From: Neelides folsomi
Taxonomy: Eukaryota > Arthropoda > Collembola > Neelipleona > Neelidae
Assembly (NCBI GenBank): GCA_034687125.1
Contig: JAQGBZ010000005.1
Span: 62,001 to 126,000 of the forward strand
DNA length: 64,000 bases
Reading direction: 5' to 3'
In this document: positions 23,640 to 36,201 of the stretch, in pieces
Numbering within the stretch: position 1 is the first letter of the stretch
Layout: each line of letters opens with the position of its first letter
Notes under the pieces: model-generated
The model's database searches: none
Told to the model about the DNA's origin: nothing
What the model saw: the letters and a program-made list of their open reading frames with translations, nothing else
Translations under genes and position numbers: made by a program

Positions 23640-26600
23640 ATGTCCGTCGAAGTCTATCATGGTGCTTGGAAGGTAAAGGAATAATTCAGTATTATACATT
23701 TTAATGTCATTTTTATATCTTAAAACTTGATTCTCTTAAATATTGAATTCATTACATTTATTTATGATTAATGTAATTGATGTAATAATGTTGATACATA
23801 AGTAAATCTTTTGTGTTTGGAAAATTCTTAAAGGGTATTTTAAGTTTGATGTTCTTTTTACTGTAAGGAATTAAACGATAGTAATTAAATTGTTTAACGA
23901 TGATGTTAAAATAATCTACTTCTCATTCTATAATTAATAATTAATAATTGTTGTTTAATATTTAACTATTCTTTTATTTATTTAGATTTTAGATTGTGTT
24001 AACATTACAAACGCTCGGAATGGAGAAGTTGCTGATATTATTGGGTAAATGACTTTTACTTTAATTTTCCCTTTCTATTAAAATTTTCCCTTTCATACTT
24101 TTACTTTTAATTGGTGTATCTCTTGCTAAATAGATTAATTAAATACTAATTAATATTGAAAATTTATAATTCTTTTTGATTTTTAGATCTGTATTTGTTC
24201 TTCAAGAAAATGGAGAAGTGAGATGGGAGATTGAGGAAGTAGACAAGACATTTCCTCTTTTTAATTGTGATTGCTATGAAGTTGTTCATTCCTTCGTTGG
24301 GGTCAGCATTCAGATGGGAGCGTTGTCCGGACACATGTTTGAGTTTTGGATTGATCGTCCGGTCCCTCGGGACATGATGCTCCTCACATTCGAGAATTGG
24401 ATCATGTTGGAGTGTCAGCAACTCTCAAATGCCTTCAATCCAGAACTCGACTTTCCTTTTTCTTTCTTGCCAGCCATCGAAGAAGGATATTTCTCTGATG
24501 CAACTATCACAGCCCATTCAGAAAATTCGGATTTCATTAACAAGGTATTGTAATCTACTTTTAATGTAAATTCAGTTAACTAACATTATGTAACAAATAG
24601 TATATTTCTTTTGATCGATATTATCGAATTTATAATTATGTCGAATTTATTTCATTACAGTTCAGCATTCATTCAGTAATAATGGAAATGAGTGGGGGTT
24701 CAATTGAAGAGCTGAAAGATTTGCCATCCGACGTCCTCGAAATAGTCCTTCATTACTTTTACTCCCAAAGCTTACCAGACACTCTTACAAAAGAAACGGT
24801 TCGAAAATGTATTCAATTTTCGCCAAAAGCCGGAGAATTTGTCCATATGTGCCAGCAATATTTGAACAGATTAATCCTTAAAGAAAGTTAGTTAAACATA
24901 CGTTTAATTTTATTATTTATTTTAAAATTAAAGATTAAACACTCAACTTATGAATTAGGAAAGTCGAAAGTTATTTCTGAATATGTATTAATTACAAATA
25001 TTTCTTAACTCATCATGTAATATTTAATCATTTCATTTGTTTTGAATAGAAATTATTGGTTTGGTGAACGATGTTCATTATTGTGCCGAGGCAATGACGG
25101 CAGCTTTTAAAGACAAGTCAGTTACGACTCCTTCTCCCTTTTGTCTCGTGATCAAACACGCTGTTCGACATGCAGCTGTGGCTTTCATGAAACTCATCGA
25201 ACTCTGCGTCCTTTATGGAGAAGAAGCTCCGAAGCTTCAACGGAACGAAAGATTAGAAATCCTTCGATATGCCAAGACCCGGCTTCCAATCTTTCTCACC
25301 CAATTCGTCGCACTTCTCAAGAATGTTAAAAACGACTTTGCCACAACGAGCCCAATGGAAAGGAATGACATAGCAGTCCATGTCTTTCCGGAAATTGATA
25401 ATCTCCTCAATGGACTCGTGGGGATTTTGAGGGAGGCCAGAGATGCTTGTAATGAAATTTGGGTTCGTTGGTCAACCCAAGGAGCTCTGCCTTCTTCATT
25501 CCCTGGATATGAATCGTCAAAGGTCGAAGGAGTGACCCAACCGAGTGACAAGCCGGATTCACTCAATGATGCTCTGTATGCAATCTTCAGAAATAGGGAG
25601 ATTTCAAAACTTCATAGTTTACAGAGCCAAGTTGCCTCCACCTTTTTGTATCTCTCGCAAAAAAAGTAAAAAAAATATTGCAATTTTGCATTATTTTATT
25701 ATTTGGAAAATTTAGATATTTTTGTTATAATGAAAATAGTAGATTTAATTATGAAAATCTTTTTTAACTAGAGAGAATTACGAAGAGATGTCGACAACAT
25801 TAAAGGTGAGATGTGTTGGGCGAAACTTTGAACAGTTATTAGAAGAACTTCCAGTATTTCTCCTTCGACTTGAAGAAATCATGATCGCTTTCGATGATCG
25901 TTTTCAATGGAAGGATTTCAAGTTTTGTCTTCAGCTCGCTATTTCACAAGTGGTAATGTTATATTTAATTAAGCAAGTACTTTATCTTTTTACAATAACA
26001 TAAATATGGCATAACCAATATACCAGTACGATAGTTTTACATACCAATGCTTAATGATTACCTATATAATCATTTTTTTATTTGTAGTGTCAAACAGTTC
26101 AACATTTACGAAAGGAACGTGGATCTCTACAGAAATTCTTTAATCGACTCGCAGATTTTGTTCAAAGGAATGAATTTCATCAGAGTTTGATGAATCTGGG
26201 ATTGTTGGAAACGAACCAAGAGGAAAATGATAGTCAAATTACCAAAGATTCCCTCCAGGATGAAAAAAAGCACAAAAATCGCATCAATTCCTTTTTTTCA
26301 ACTCCTCGAGAATCAGATGATGTAATTAATTTTCTTCATTAATATAAGAATTAAAGTGAAGTTAATCTTTAGTTAAACAAAATATTTTCCATTTTTAGCT
26401 CAATCTTTTCGAAAACCTATGTACTCCAAAGTATTCCAAAGAGAATATCCTTGCAACCAACTCTGCAAAGTTATTCGATTCTCCTCTTCATTCAGACATG
26501 ATATTTGAAATAAATACAGGTGTGCTTTATATTCATAAGTGAAACAAATTCATAGCATTTTATATATCAAAGCCAACTCATTTAAGAATTAAATAACTTT

Positions 26601-27765
26601 TATTTTAATAGACGAAGAAAAAGTTGAAATTCCAGCCCATCGAGTCATTGTTGCTTCTCGCTGCGATTGGTTCCGACGAGCTTTACTTTCAGGAATGAAG
26701 GAGTCAATTCAAAAGTATATAAAATAATTCAAATGTCAAATCTCTAAACAATTTTATTAGAAACTCATAGAGTAGTACATAATTGTATCATTATGTTTCA
26801 GACGTATTGTCGTTCGTGATTGTTCTGCAAGTGTATTTAAACTGTTTCTCAAATACATTTACACTGGTCAAATTGGGTCTGAGGCAAATCCGGAAGTTCT
26901 GGCTGATTTAATTGCACTAGCCGATAGGTGAAGAAATATAAAGAATCTCAATTTAATTCAAATTAATTTCATAAGAATCTCATACTCATTCAATATGCCG
27001 ATATGGTTCTTCCTATATAATTTTATTTTGTTATGTTCTTAATACAATTAAAAAATAATTAAATATATGCTTTTTTAGATATGAGCTGGATAACTTGAAG
27101 GTTGTGTCTGAGCAAGAATTGGCAGTCAAACATTTGGACGAGAATTCTGTTATTTATCTTCTCTCTATGTCAGATCAATTCAATGCTCGCATCCTCAGGG
27201 TAAGTTTTATAAATATTTAACTTTTTTCATTCGTTACATATAAATGTCTTATTAACTTATTTGATTACAATATTCTAACCATAAATACATTTTGAATATG
27301 TTTACAGGCTTCCTGCATGGAATACATTTCATCAAATCCAGGGATCATGGGACGTGAGCTTTTTGAAGAATTGAGTCCTGAGCTTCAAATGGAAGTTTAT
27401 GATATTACAATGTGGTCAAAGCCTCAGTAAGTCCCAACTATATTTCAATAAGAATTAATAATTTTTATTAACATTTTATATGAGTGATGTTAAATGAATT
27501 ATTTTAAAGTCGTAGGACTTATGGAAATTCTGATGAACTCATGAACTGTCCACGATATATGCTTGTGTCAGATTCAATCACTTCTTCTTCTTCTGGGTCC
27601 ACATCTCCTCACATTGATGACTCGAGCGGTGGAACGGGGCATCGGAGTAACAATCGCCATAGACATCATCACCACCACCACCACCACCACCATCATCACC
27701 GTGGTCCTTCCCCAACACCCGAAACTGATAATAACGAAGGTGGTGAGCGTGAACGTAAGTTATGA
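23640..27765 (+). CDS. large BTB/POZ domain protein with two BTB-like regions and a histidine-rich tail
   Basis: Thirteen exons with consistent phases give about 850 residues: 23640-23672, 23986-24044, 24187-24544, 24661-24886, 25050-25665, 25772-25952, 26088-26321, 26399-26519, 26612-26714, 26802-26927, 27079-27199, 27308-27426, 27510-27765. A C-terminal BTB domain is clear: IPAHRVIVASRCDWFRRAL, FKLFLKYIYTGQIG, LIALADRYELDNLK, followed by a BACK-like helical part (QEL, YLLSMSDQFNARILR, CMEYI). An earlier region (YFSDATITAH, FSIHSVIMEM, LPSDVLEIVLHYFYSQSLP) looks like a second, divergent BTB. Between them is a helical segment of about 370 residues. BTB proteins often dimerise and serve as Cullin-3 adaptors, which is a family property and not shown here. 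The tail carries serines and about 12 consecutive His codons. I cannot name the orthologue. AATAAA occurs at 27960. Confidence 0.85.
27671..27706 (+). repeat. CAC/CAT trinucleotide run coding polyhistidine
   Basis: A run of mixed CAC and CAT codons within the last exon of the BTB gene encodes about 12 consecutive histidines. It is a mildly interrupted triplet repeat that is probably length-variable. Confidence 0.8.
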
Positions 27766-28295
27766 AAATGACGTGTTTTCCTCTCCGGTGATCTGCTTTA
27801 ATATTATGTGTAATTACATTAATTGTGTAATACATCATACATTCTCTGTGAATGTGGATGTAGCGTAATAATCTTCATGCATTCTCTATGTAAAATTGTG
27901 TACAACTCTCTGTACATCTTATCGAACACGGAACATTGCTATTATCGTTGTTAGCAAAAAATAAATGACAATTTGTTGAATCTACATTTTTGATAATTTT
28001 TCATACGAATTTTCATATATAAATTATTATACCCGTCACAAGTCCATTAAGAACATATAAATTGTCGTTTTAATTGGGTTTGAACTTTTTGGCATTTTAT
28101 TATTATTTAGGGTTCAAATGATTTTGTCGGAATTTATAAAGTACTTGGAGGCATAATGAGAAAATTCCCGATGGCGTCATCTTGTGATCGAATGTCTGTA
28201 GGGCCCCCATGCCTCTATAAACTCGCATTCACTCAACTTCTGCCCTTATTGTTAACTTTAATTCCGGCTGTCAACAATTAGAATTAAATTAAATC
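27766..28295. other. intergenic region between BTB gene and eIF3d, with possible TATA element
   Basis: 530 bases in tandem orientation. AATAAA at 27960 is a likely polyadenylation signal for the BTB gene. CTATAAACT at about 28214-28222 lies about 80 bases before the eIF3d ATG and could be a TATA element. The GC-richer stretch 28150-28290 is the likely promoter. Confidence 0.5.
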
Positions 28296-31200
28296 ATGGC
28301 TGCAAAACCCACAGTCCCGTTTATCCCTCCTATTATCAACGACAATGAGACGGGTTGGGGACCGACAGGAATTCCTGAACAGTTTAAGGACATGCCTTAC
28401 CAACCATATTCAAAGAGCGACCGGCTTGGAAAGGTAATTCAGTTAATTTATAAAATACAATTTGTATTTTAAGTTGAGGATACTTCTCAATTTGTCATTC
28501 TAATTCTGCTGAGTTTTAGTTTCAAAGATTTATATTCATAAACACTTGTTATTCTTTTAGATTGCCGATTGGACCGGGTCAACTTATCCAGACAGAAGAT
28601 TCCAAAGTGAGTGAAATAATTATTGATAGAATTTAATTAATTAGGCTTCAATAAAATTTGATTAATTTGTTATTGTTGGAATATAATGTAACGTTTAATT
28701 TTCAGACAAATATGCTTCTCAATTTGGAATCGGAGCTGGAAATCAATTTGCTTACTTCCATGATGAAGACGAAAGTTCATTCCACCTCGTGGACACAACA
28801 AAGATTCAGAGGCCAATGTATCAGCGATCCAAGTTCCGGCCAAATCAGAGGAACTTGAGGATGCGCCAACAACAGCAGCGTAATCAAGCACAAGGAGGAA
28901 TGCAGCAGCTCAAATCGAGCAAGATGAACAGGAGATTTCAGAATCAACGTGGGCGAGGAGGGCGTTATGATCAGAATAAAGGTCAAATGAAAAACAGAGA
29001 AGCCTCGGTCACGGTCAAATCTGATTGGAATGTCATTGAAGAAATGGACTTTCCTCGACTCAGCAAACTTTATCTTCCAAACGTTAAAGATGCTGAAGAT
29101 CTGTAAGTTAATTGCTTATAAAATCAAACTTATCAATTTTATTAGAATATGTGTTTATTAAATACACTCCTGTACCAAACTCAACGTCCGCCTTACCCCA
29201 TGCGCTCCCGCCTTTAATTCTATTTTCCCCGAATAAGCCGATTGGTAAGTTTAGTATATGTCTAACTTTAATTCACATATGACTACAATTAAAATTTCCA
29301 AATATCATGATTATAATACAAGAGGTTGAGAAATGGTGAATCTGAAACAAAAGCGGCTCTCCACGAAGCGGGAAAATCAGATTTTCAGATTTTCCAACTT
29401 TGGAGTAAACCGAAAGTTGGTTTTTTCAACATTAAAGAGATTCAAAGAAACCGGTGATTGTGACCCAAAGACCAGGAAAGGAGACACAATCAAAAGATCC
29501 GTGAAAACAAAGCAATTTTTAAAATCTTTAAGAGCAAAATTCAAAAGGAATCCCAGTCGCTCTCAAAAACAATTGGCCATTCAAGTGAACGTGTCAAGAA
29601 CAAAGGGAAACATTTTGAATAAATTGTATAACACTTTAATTGCTATAAACTAAGGTTTCATTTGTGTATATTACTATTTGAAATAAATCTCTAAATTCAT
29701 TTTAAAATCCCATTTTAAAAGTCGGACGTTTAGTCTGGTACAGGAGTGTATATATTTATTTTCTTAAATAACTTACATTTACATTCTTTTTTATCTTTAG
29801 TGTGAGATGCGGATCAATGGAATTCTATGACAAATCTTTTGATCGTGTCAACGTGAAAAGTGAACGCCCACTTCATTCAGTAGATAGAATTATTCACACT
29901 GTCACTACTTCTGATGATCCTGTCATTCGTCGGGTAAATATTAACTTTATAGTAAATGTAATCAAAATTGGTTAAGATCAACCATTGTAATCAATTGAAA
30001 ATTTAATTCGCACGATATTGATCCCCCATTTGTCTAGTTTTTCAAAATAGTTTTTGGGTATAAACATTGTGCGAAATCAACGAATCATTAACTATTATGC
30101 AATTTACAATCTTGTATATTGCGCTATACTTGATTCAACATTTAAATATCGATAAATTGTTTGAAGAATTTTTTAACATACAAATAAAATATAATTTTAT
30201 GTTCCTTTTTAGCTCTCAAAAACGATTGGAAATGTTTACGCCACTGATTCGATTCTTGCAACATTGATGTGCTCCACTCGATCAAGTTATTCATGGGATA
30301 TTGTTGTGCAAAAAATTGGTGAAAAGTTGTTCTTTGACAAGAGAGACAATACCTTCGGTAAATATTGGCTATTATGAAAATATGTCCAAAATCTGCATAT
30401 TGTTAAAAAAAATAGCGATTTCCTATAAAAAATAATTTTGTGTTTTAGACCTTTTGACCGTGAATGAAACTTCAAATGAGCCACCAGTAGACGATCCTGA
30501 AATGCTTAACAATTTAGCTTTGGAAGCAACCTTCGTTTGCAATAACTTTTCTCAACAAGTTCTTAAAATGGTGAGTAGATATTTTATTAACACTCATTTG
30601 CCATTCAGAATTCAGACAGGCATTAATAAATAACATTACAATTTTCAAGGGAGAGGAACGTGTGAAATTTGAAGAACCAAATCCATTCATTACTGATGAC
30701 GAAGAGGATAAAATGGCATCTGTTTGCTATCGGTACAGAAAATGGGATTTGGAAGGAGGAATCGTTCTTGTAGCCCGTTGTCAACATGACGCTGTCATGA
30801 TTGGTGTGAATGGAGAGCAACAAAACATTAACATCAAGGCTCTTAATGAATGGGATCCAAAGGTAAATATATTTCTTAAAATCAACAGAATCAATAAGTT
30901 ATAATGTTGTGAAGAAACTAACCAAATTTATTTTAAAATTAAAGCACTCGGGCGGTCTCGAATGGCGTCAGAAGTTGGATTCTCAAAGAGGAGCTGTTTT
31001 GGCTAATGAACTTCGAAACAATGCGTGTAAATTGGCCAAGTGGACGGTTCAAGCTTTGTTAGCCGGAAGTGACCAAATCAAATTCGGGTAAGTTTTAATA
31101 TTTTCTTCAAATTAAATATTTTAATAGTAATAATTAGTAAAAAAAAGTAATTATATTTTATTTAGTTGATCAATTTTTTTTATTATTTTAGTTATGTGTC

Positions 31201-31662
31201 TCGAGTTAATGTCCGAGACGATTCCAATCACGTTATCCTCGGAACGCAGCAATTTAAACCTGCCGAATTCGCTGGCCAAATCAGTCTTAACATGGAGAAT
31301 GCTTGGGGAATCCTTCGTTGTGTGATTGACTTGTGCATGAAGCAGAAGGATGGAAAGTATTTGATTCTGAGAGACCCTAACAAGGTAAATAATTAAAGTT
31401 AATTGCGATGCGCTGTATAATGTCAATGTGAAAAAATAGAAGGTTAATGATCATTAACTATAATTAATTATTCTTATTTGTAATATAGCCGATGATTTAT
31501 CTCTTTGATATTCCCGATAACACATTTGAAACAGAAGAAGAGGATTCCGAAGATGATGGTAATAAATTATGAATCATTAACTTTGTTCGTTCAACTATTT
31601 GAACTTTGAATTTTCTTAAACTATTTTGTTTTTATATTTGTTTAGAAGATGACGACAACTGA
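28296..31662 (+). CDS. eIF3d: translation initiation factor eIF3 subunit d
   Basis: Eleven exons (28296-28433, 28561-28606, 28706-29102, 29801-29933, 30213-30357, 30449-30570, 30650-30862, 30945-31087, 31192-31384, 31489-31558, 31646-31662) give 538 residues, close to the animal norm of about 550. Diagnostic stretches: [27 protein letters not shown]-like [84 protein letters not shown] and an acidic end ([13 protein letters not shown]). eIF3d is the eIF3 subunit reported to bind the mRNA cap and sits near the 40S mRNA entry channel. A basic arginine/glutamine patch ([10 protein letters not shown]...RGRGGR) lies around residues 110-155. All splice phases agree. Intron 3 (29103-29800) hosts a transposon remnant. 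Confidence 0.97.
29163..29750 (+). mobile_element. internally deleted Tc1/mariner-type element in eIF3d intron 3
   Basis: The ends are inverted repeats: TACACTCCTGTACCA... at 29163 and its reverse complement ending at 29750 match at 26 of the first 28 bases. TA dinucleotides at both borders fit the TA target duplication of this superfamily. The body is about 588 bases, under half of a usual 1.3-kb autonomous copy. An intact 106-residue frame (29333-29653) encodes a helix-turn-helix-like N-terminal transposase region ([20 protein letters not shown], then [19 protein letters not shown]). The catalytic DDE/D domain is missing. It cannot move on its own but could be mobilised by a related transposase. 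It lies in the same orientation as eIF3d and must be spliced out with the intron. Confidence 0.88.
29333..29653 (+). pseudogene. truncated mariner-family transposase, DNA-binding part only
   Basis: 106 codons, ATG to stop, inside the element at 29163-29750. The paired-like helix-turn-helix architecture (an N-terminal helix bundle, a [11 protein letters not shown] linker and a second basic helical part with [12 protein letters not shown]) is typical of mariner/Tc1 transposase N-termini. No catalytic aspartates follow. The product could still bind the terminal repeats and act as a repressor, but that is speculation. Confidence 0.75.
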
Positions 31663-32340
31663 AGGAAGCTCTAAAATCTTGTGAATTCCCGGAGATCCAA
31701 AAATTAATTCAATATTAGTCTTTTCTTTTATCATCACTTCATCACCACTAATTAAATTGTTAGCTTCGATTGTTCAGAATTTCAATTTGCTATTGTTTAT
31801 AATACAAATATTTCATAGTTTAAAATCAAAAATTAAAACCTGTCATTTTTCATATTTAATATCTGACCGCATTTCTTTCATTTCATAAAATCGTAATCTT
31901 TAAGCTCGAATGCCATAAATGAAGTATTTAACATATTATTTATTTAGCGTTTAAGTTTATCATCATATTATATTATACATTTAATTTATTTGAATGGAAA
32001 TTAACAAAAAATCTGAAATATCAAGTTTACGAATGTTATTGAAACTAATGGTAGTGAATGGTGTGATTGAAGCAAATGAAGTAATAAAAATGATTTCCCC
32101 TCATTAGATATTTATTCTCATACTTAACATTTAATGTGTAAATTTAAGAATTATTATATTAGTACATCAAGTTTATTATTAAAGTGGATACAAATAAATT
32201 TTATTTCTTATGAATTTGCTTATTTATTTTATATACATACAAACCCTTATAGCAGATCAAAGACACTTAATGGAAAGTTTATCTTTGGGGTTTAAATAAC
32301 GATTGAGAATAAATTAAGACGATGAGGGGTTTGTGACGAT
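31663..32340. other. convergent intergenic region, no gene seen
   Basis: 678 AT-rich bases between the 3' ends of eIF3d and RBX1. It should contain both 3' UTRs. No other feature was recognised. Confidence 0.6.
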
Positions 32341-32901
<561 letters not shown>

Positions 32902-33323
32902 TGTCAATTTAATCGGTAATTAAAAAATAAGATTGATGAACTCTCGACTCGACCGACTTTGCAAAAAGCTTTTCCTTTATAATCTGAACGGGAATGTTCC
33001 TGCCAATAGTCTCCTGTTTCTATTACCCCTAAACTTAGGTATCAAAATTACCATAAAACTCCATTTTTGAACGTTGGGTCATATCGACCACGCTAAAATA
33101 TTGAATCGATCGAACATCGATTCGTCCAAATCTCAATAATGAATTTTAGATATTTAACATGAAATTAAGGAATTTTGACTTAAAGTTATTTCAACTAAAG
33201 CTATTTTACAAGCTAATGCATTGCATTGTTAAATGTTGTACGATGAATAAAATATTTAAATAAAGATAAGAAATAAACACAGAATTTAATATGTTCAAAG
33301 TTTGTTGGAATGTATTTCATTCG
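32902..33323. other. spacer between RBX1 and the upstream SRPBCC-like gene
   Basis: 422 bases between tandem minus-strand genes. The part next to RBX1 (32902-33130) is less AT-rich and probably contains its promoter. Nothing else was recognised. Confidence 0.55.
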
Positions 33324-34108
33324 TCAATAATTTTGCATGTCGACTATCTTGAGTTGATCATAAATGAGTTTCTTTTGATTCCGAAGTTCCATTCTGCAAT
33401 ACGGAGAAAGAATCGAAGGGCATTCCACTTGGACATTCTCATTGATCTTCGTCGTATCTTTCTTTACTCCGCTTGTGAAAGTCATATCCGAATCACTTTT
33501 TACTACATAAAAAATTAAAACTTTACTTTTTATTGTATTCCTTATAGTTTTGCAAGTACTCCGTACAAATTGGAGAATAATTCAATAATTACCACAATAA
33601 TAAAGTATGCAAGTGGTGTGTTGGGAAATGATTCTGAATGGATCTTTCATATGATGAACTTTCTTCTCAGGAGTCACTTTGAAAACTGCTTGGTTCGTAT
33701 TTTTGATGAACGGGAAATAAGTGAGATGTTCCCTATAGGTCACTCCATATTCCCAATTGTCATAATTTCCATGTTCATATTCAATATGAAATGATTCTCT
33801 ATTTAATAAAATTCATATTATAAACTCGTGACTTTCATAAAAATTATAATATGAGATATATAAAATTGTAGGAGAATTAATATAGTAGTTTGGTATGTAA
33901 AATATTAAAATGTATTTCATTCTTACAGTGTTGGATTCAATTTTTGATGATTGGAGAAATCAGCAATGAATTCCCATACAATTTTTGGCTCAACAGCCTC
34001 AATTTTATACTCAAACTCCTCTCGGAGAACTCTTTTCCTTAGGAAAATCCAATAAACAAAGAAAACACCCGCAGTGAGATAAAACGTCTTCTTACTTCTA
34101 AAGCGCAT
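33324..34108 (-). CDS. membrane-anchored SRPBCC/START-like protein, function unknown
   Basis: Three minus-strand exons (34108-33927, 33798-33593, 33502-33324) give 188 residues. The N-terminus is a single hydrophobic anchor (residues about 9-22, FYLTAGVFFVYWIF) flanked by basic residues (MRFRSKK before, LRKRVLRE after), suggesting a cytosolic C-terminal domain. The domain starts EFEYKIEAVEPKIVWEFIADFSNHQKLNPTL, the classic opening of polyketide-cyclase/START-like ligand-binding folds. It continues WEYGVTYREHLTYFPFIKN, HHMKDPFRIISQHTTC, MTFTSGVKKD, INENVQVECPSILSPYC and a final amphipathic helix (ELRNQKKLIYDQLKI). That order fits the fold, whose cavity usually holds a hydrophobic ligand. No paralogue name is recognised. 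Phases (2, 1) agree. Confidence 0.75.
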
Positions 34109-36201
34109 TTTTAAATAAAATAAAATAAACTGAAATCGAATGTGGTGAAATCAAATGGAAAATGGAAAAGTTGTTAATGCACGTCAGTTCTCTGATTGAC
34201 TTTCAAAGAAGTTCCTTATCTAGATGGGTACTTCCTCCGACAAAGACACTTGGCCTCTATATTTCCTTTAAGATTATAAAAAATTGATCCCATTCTTTAT
34301 ACTCGTCTTCTTATGGTGTATGGTGTATAGCTCTGCATAGACTGTACATATTAGTGTATGGATATATGGATACAGACACTTAAGAGCTCTGGGTCTGGGA
34401 TCAACACCGAATTCATCAATATTATAGCCATAAAGCTTAAAATATGAATAATACAAAAACCCATATTCTATATGAAAATATGTCTAACAATAAAATATAT
34501 CGATGGTTGATGGAGAATGAAAGGAATAAAAACATGGTGTTTAACCCTTTTATTTTACCATACAATTCGTGTACATTTACTTCACATCTAGCCGACGACA
34601 AAATGCCTTTGGTCAAAACAAAACAATTCTAATACACCTAATTTGTTATAAGTAGTGAAATATGTAGATTTAAGCTTTACCCTTTTTATTTTTATTTACA
34701 TTGAGGTATTATAATTCACCCAATAAGAAATAAGGTACTCTTAAAATTAAACACCAATTCCAGGGAATATTAATAAAAAATTAAGCACAAAAAAATCTGT
34801 TTTGATATTCTAATAGTAAATAACACTGAATTATTATACAAATACAACACAATTAACTTTATTAATTTAGTTAATAAATATTAAATGAAAATGAATAAAA
34901 TTTGACATTGTTTGAAAACTTTAAGATTAAAATTAAATGTTTCAAATTTCAATATCATTATTTTAATTTTACATACATATTTATGTATTAAAGTTTTTAC
35001 GTTGACAGAAAATTGATTTAAAAGATTCCATTAAAAGTTAATTTGTAAGTATTATAGTTACTTAAACATTTATTCGTTTTTAACTAACTTTAAATGTTTC
35101 TAACTTCACATGATATACGTATTAGTCCTTATTTACTTCCAGGAACTTATTGTAACGACCAACCATTTATTATAAGTACATAAAATCATTTACAAATGTT
35201 TTACTTAACAAGGTACCTAACGTGCTGGAATTAAAAATCATACAATTTTATATTGTAAAAATGCAGAGGCAGGCATTAATTTACAACATATTTTTAAGTC
35301 ACACTTTTAATGATTAAACATTGAAAAAACAAAACTTAAATCATCAAAGTTTTTTTAATAGAGCTGCAGTTTTATAAATCACCATTAATTAAATGTAAAG
35401 CGAATTTCTAATATCATGAATGACAACTTTCATAAAAATGTTATATTATAAAAAAAGTATTCTAAAAAAATCTAAACGGGTCTAAACCGTTTGTTTATAA
35501 ACATTGAATTTTAATTTTGCAAAATGTTACGTACTCTATGTTAAATATGTATAATTAACAACTATAAAACTTAAAATAAAGATGAAAATTATTTTAGAAT
35601 CGGTTATAAAGTACGCTGTAGTTTGAACATTTATTACTATTTTCCTATACAAATGTTATAATTAAAAAATGCACAGTAGAAGGAAAATTAAAATGCAATG
35701 TAAGGTTATTCAGGAGAAATACTCAAGGTACAATCAAAAGGTAATTATTTGTGTAAGTGTAAATCCTTGCTTTTAAATAATAGGCATTAGATGGAATTAA
35801 ATAAGTACTGAAAATAAAGCAGGAAGTGGAAAGTTATCAAATATCCTTTTGTTAAATCATAAATTATAATATCACTCGAATTATAATAAATTATATAATA
35901 CCGTATTAATAATATCAAATGTGGGGAAATTGAACTACAAATCAACGGCAAAGTTTAAATGTGCAGCTAAAAAGTTAGCTTATTATATTTAATAAAAGTA
36001 CATGTCATTTTAAACTTAAATGTGGTATCTTAAAAATAAATTGTGGTAAAAAGCTATTTGGTTATTGGCTTATTGGTAATGTAATTATAAAATATTATTG
36101 GTTAATAATTAATTAAATTAATAGGTTGAATCGAATGAACGTACCGCTTATTAAAAGTATTAAATGAATCACAAATTCTGAGATACAAAAAATAATGTTA
36201 G
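34109..36201. other. intergenic, AT-rich, no gene seen
   Basis: About 2.1 kb. Only short, low-complexity AT-rich frames occur, with nothing recognisable on either strand. The 34115-34270 part next to the SRPBCC-like gene is probably its promoter. Confidence 0.6.

Noticed and set aside
24164-24421. Antisense frame over BTB exon 3
   Set aside because: Opposite strand to a well-supported exon, no motif.
27563-27868. Overlapping frames on both strands around the polyhistidine exon
   Set aside because: Shadows of the CAC/CAT repeat; only the His frame joins the upstream BTB exons in phase.
34274-34632. Short frames on both strands at 34274-34456 and 34444-34632
   Set aside because: AT-rich, no motifs, no splice partners; consistent with chance.
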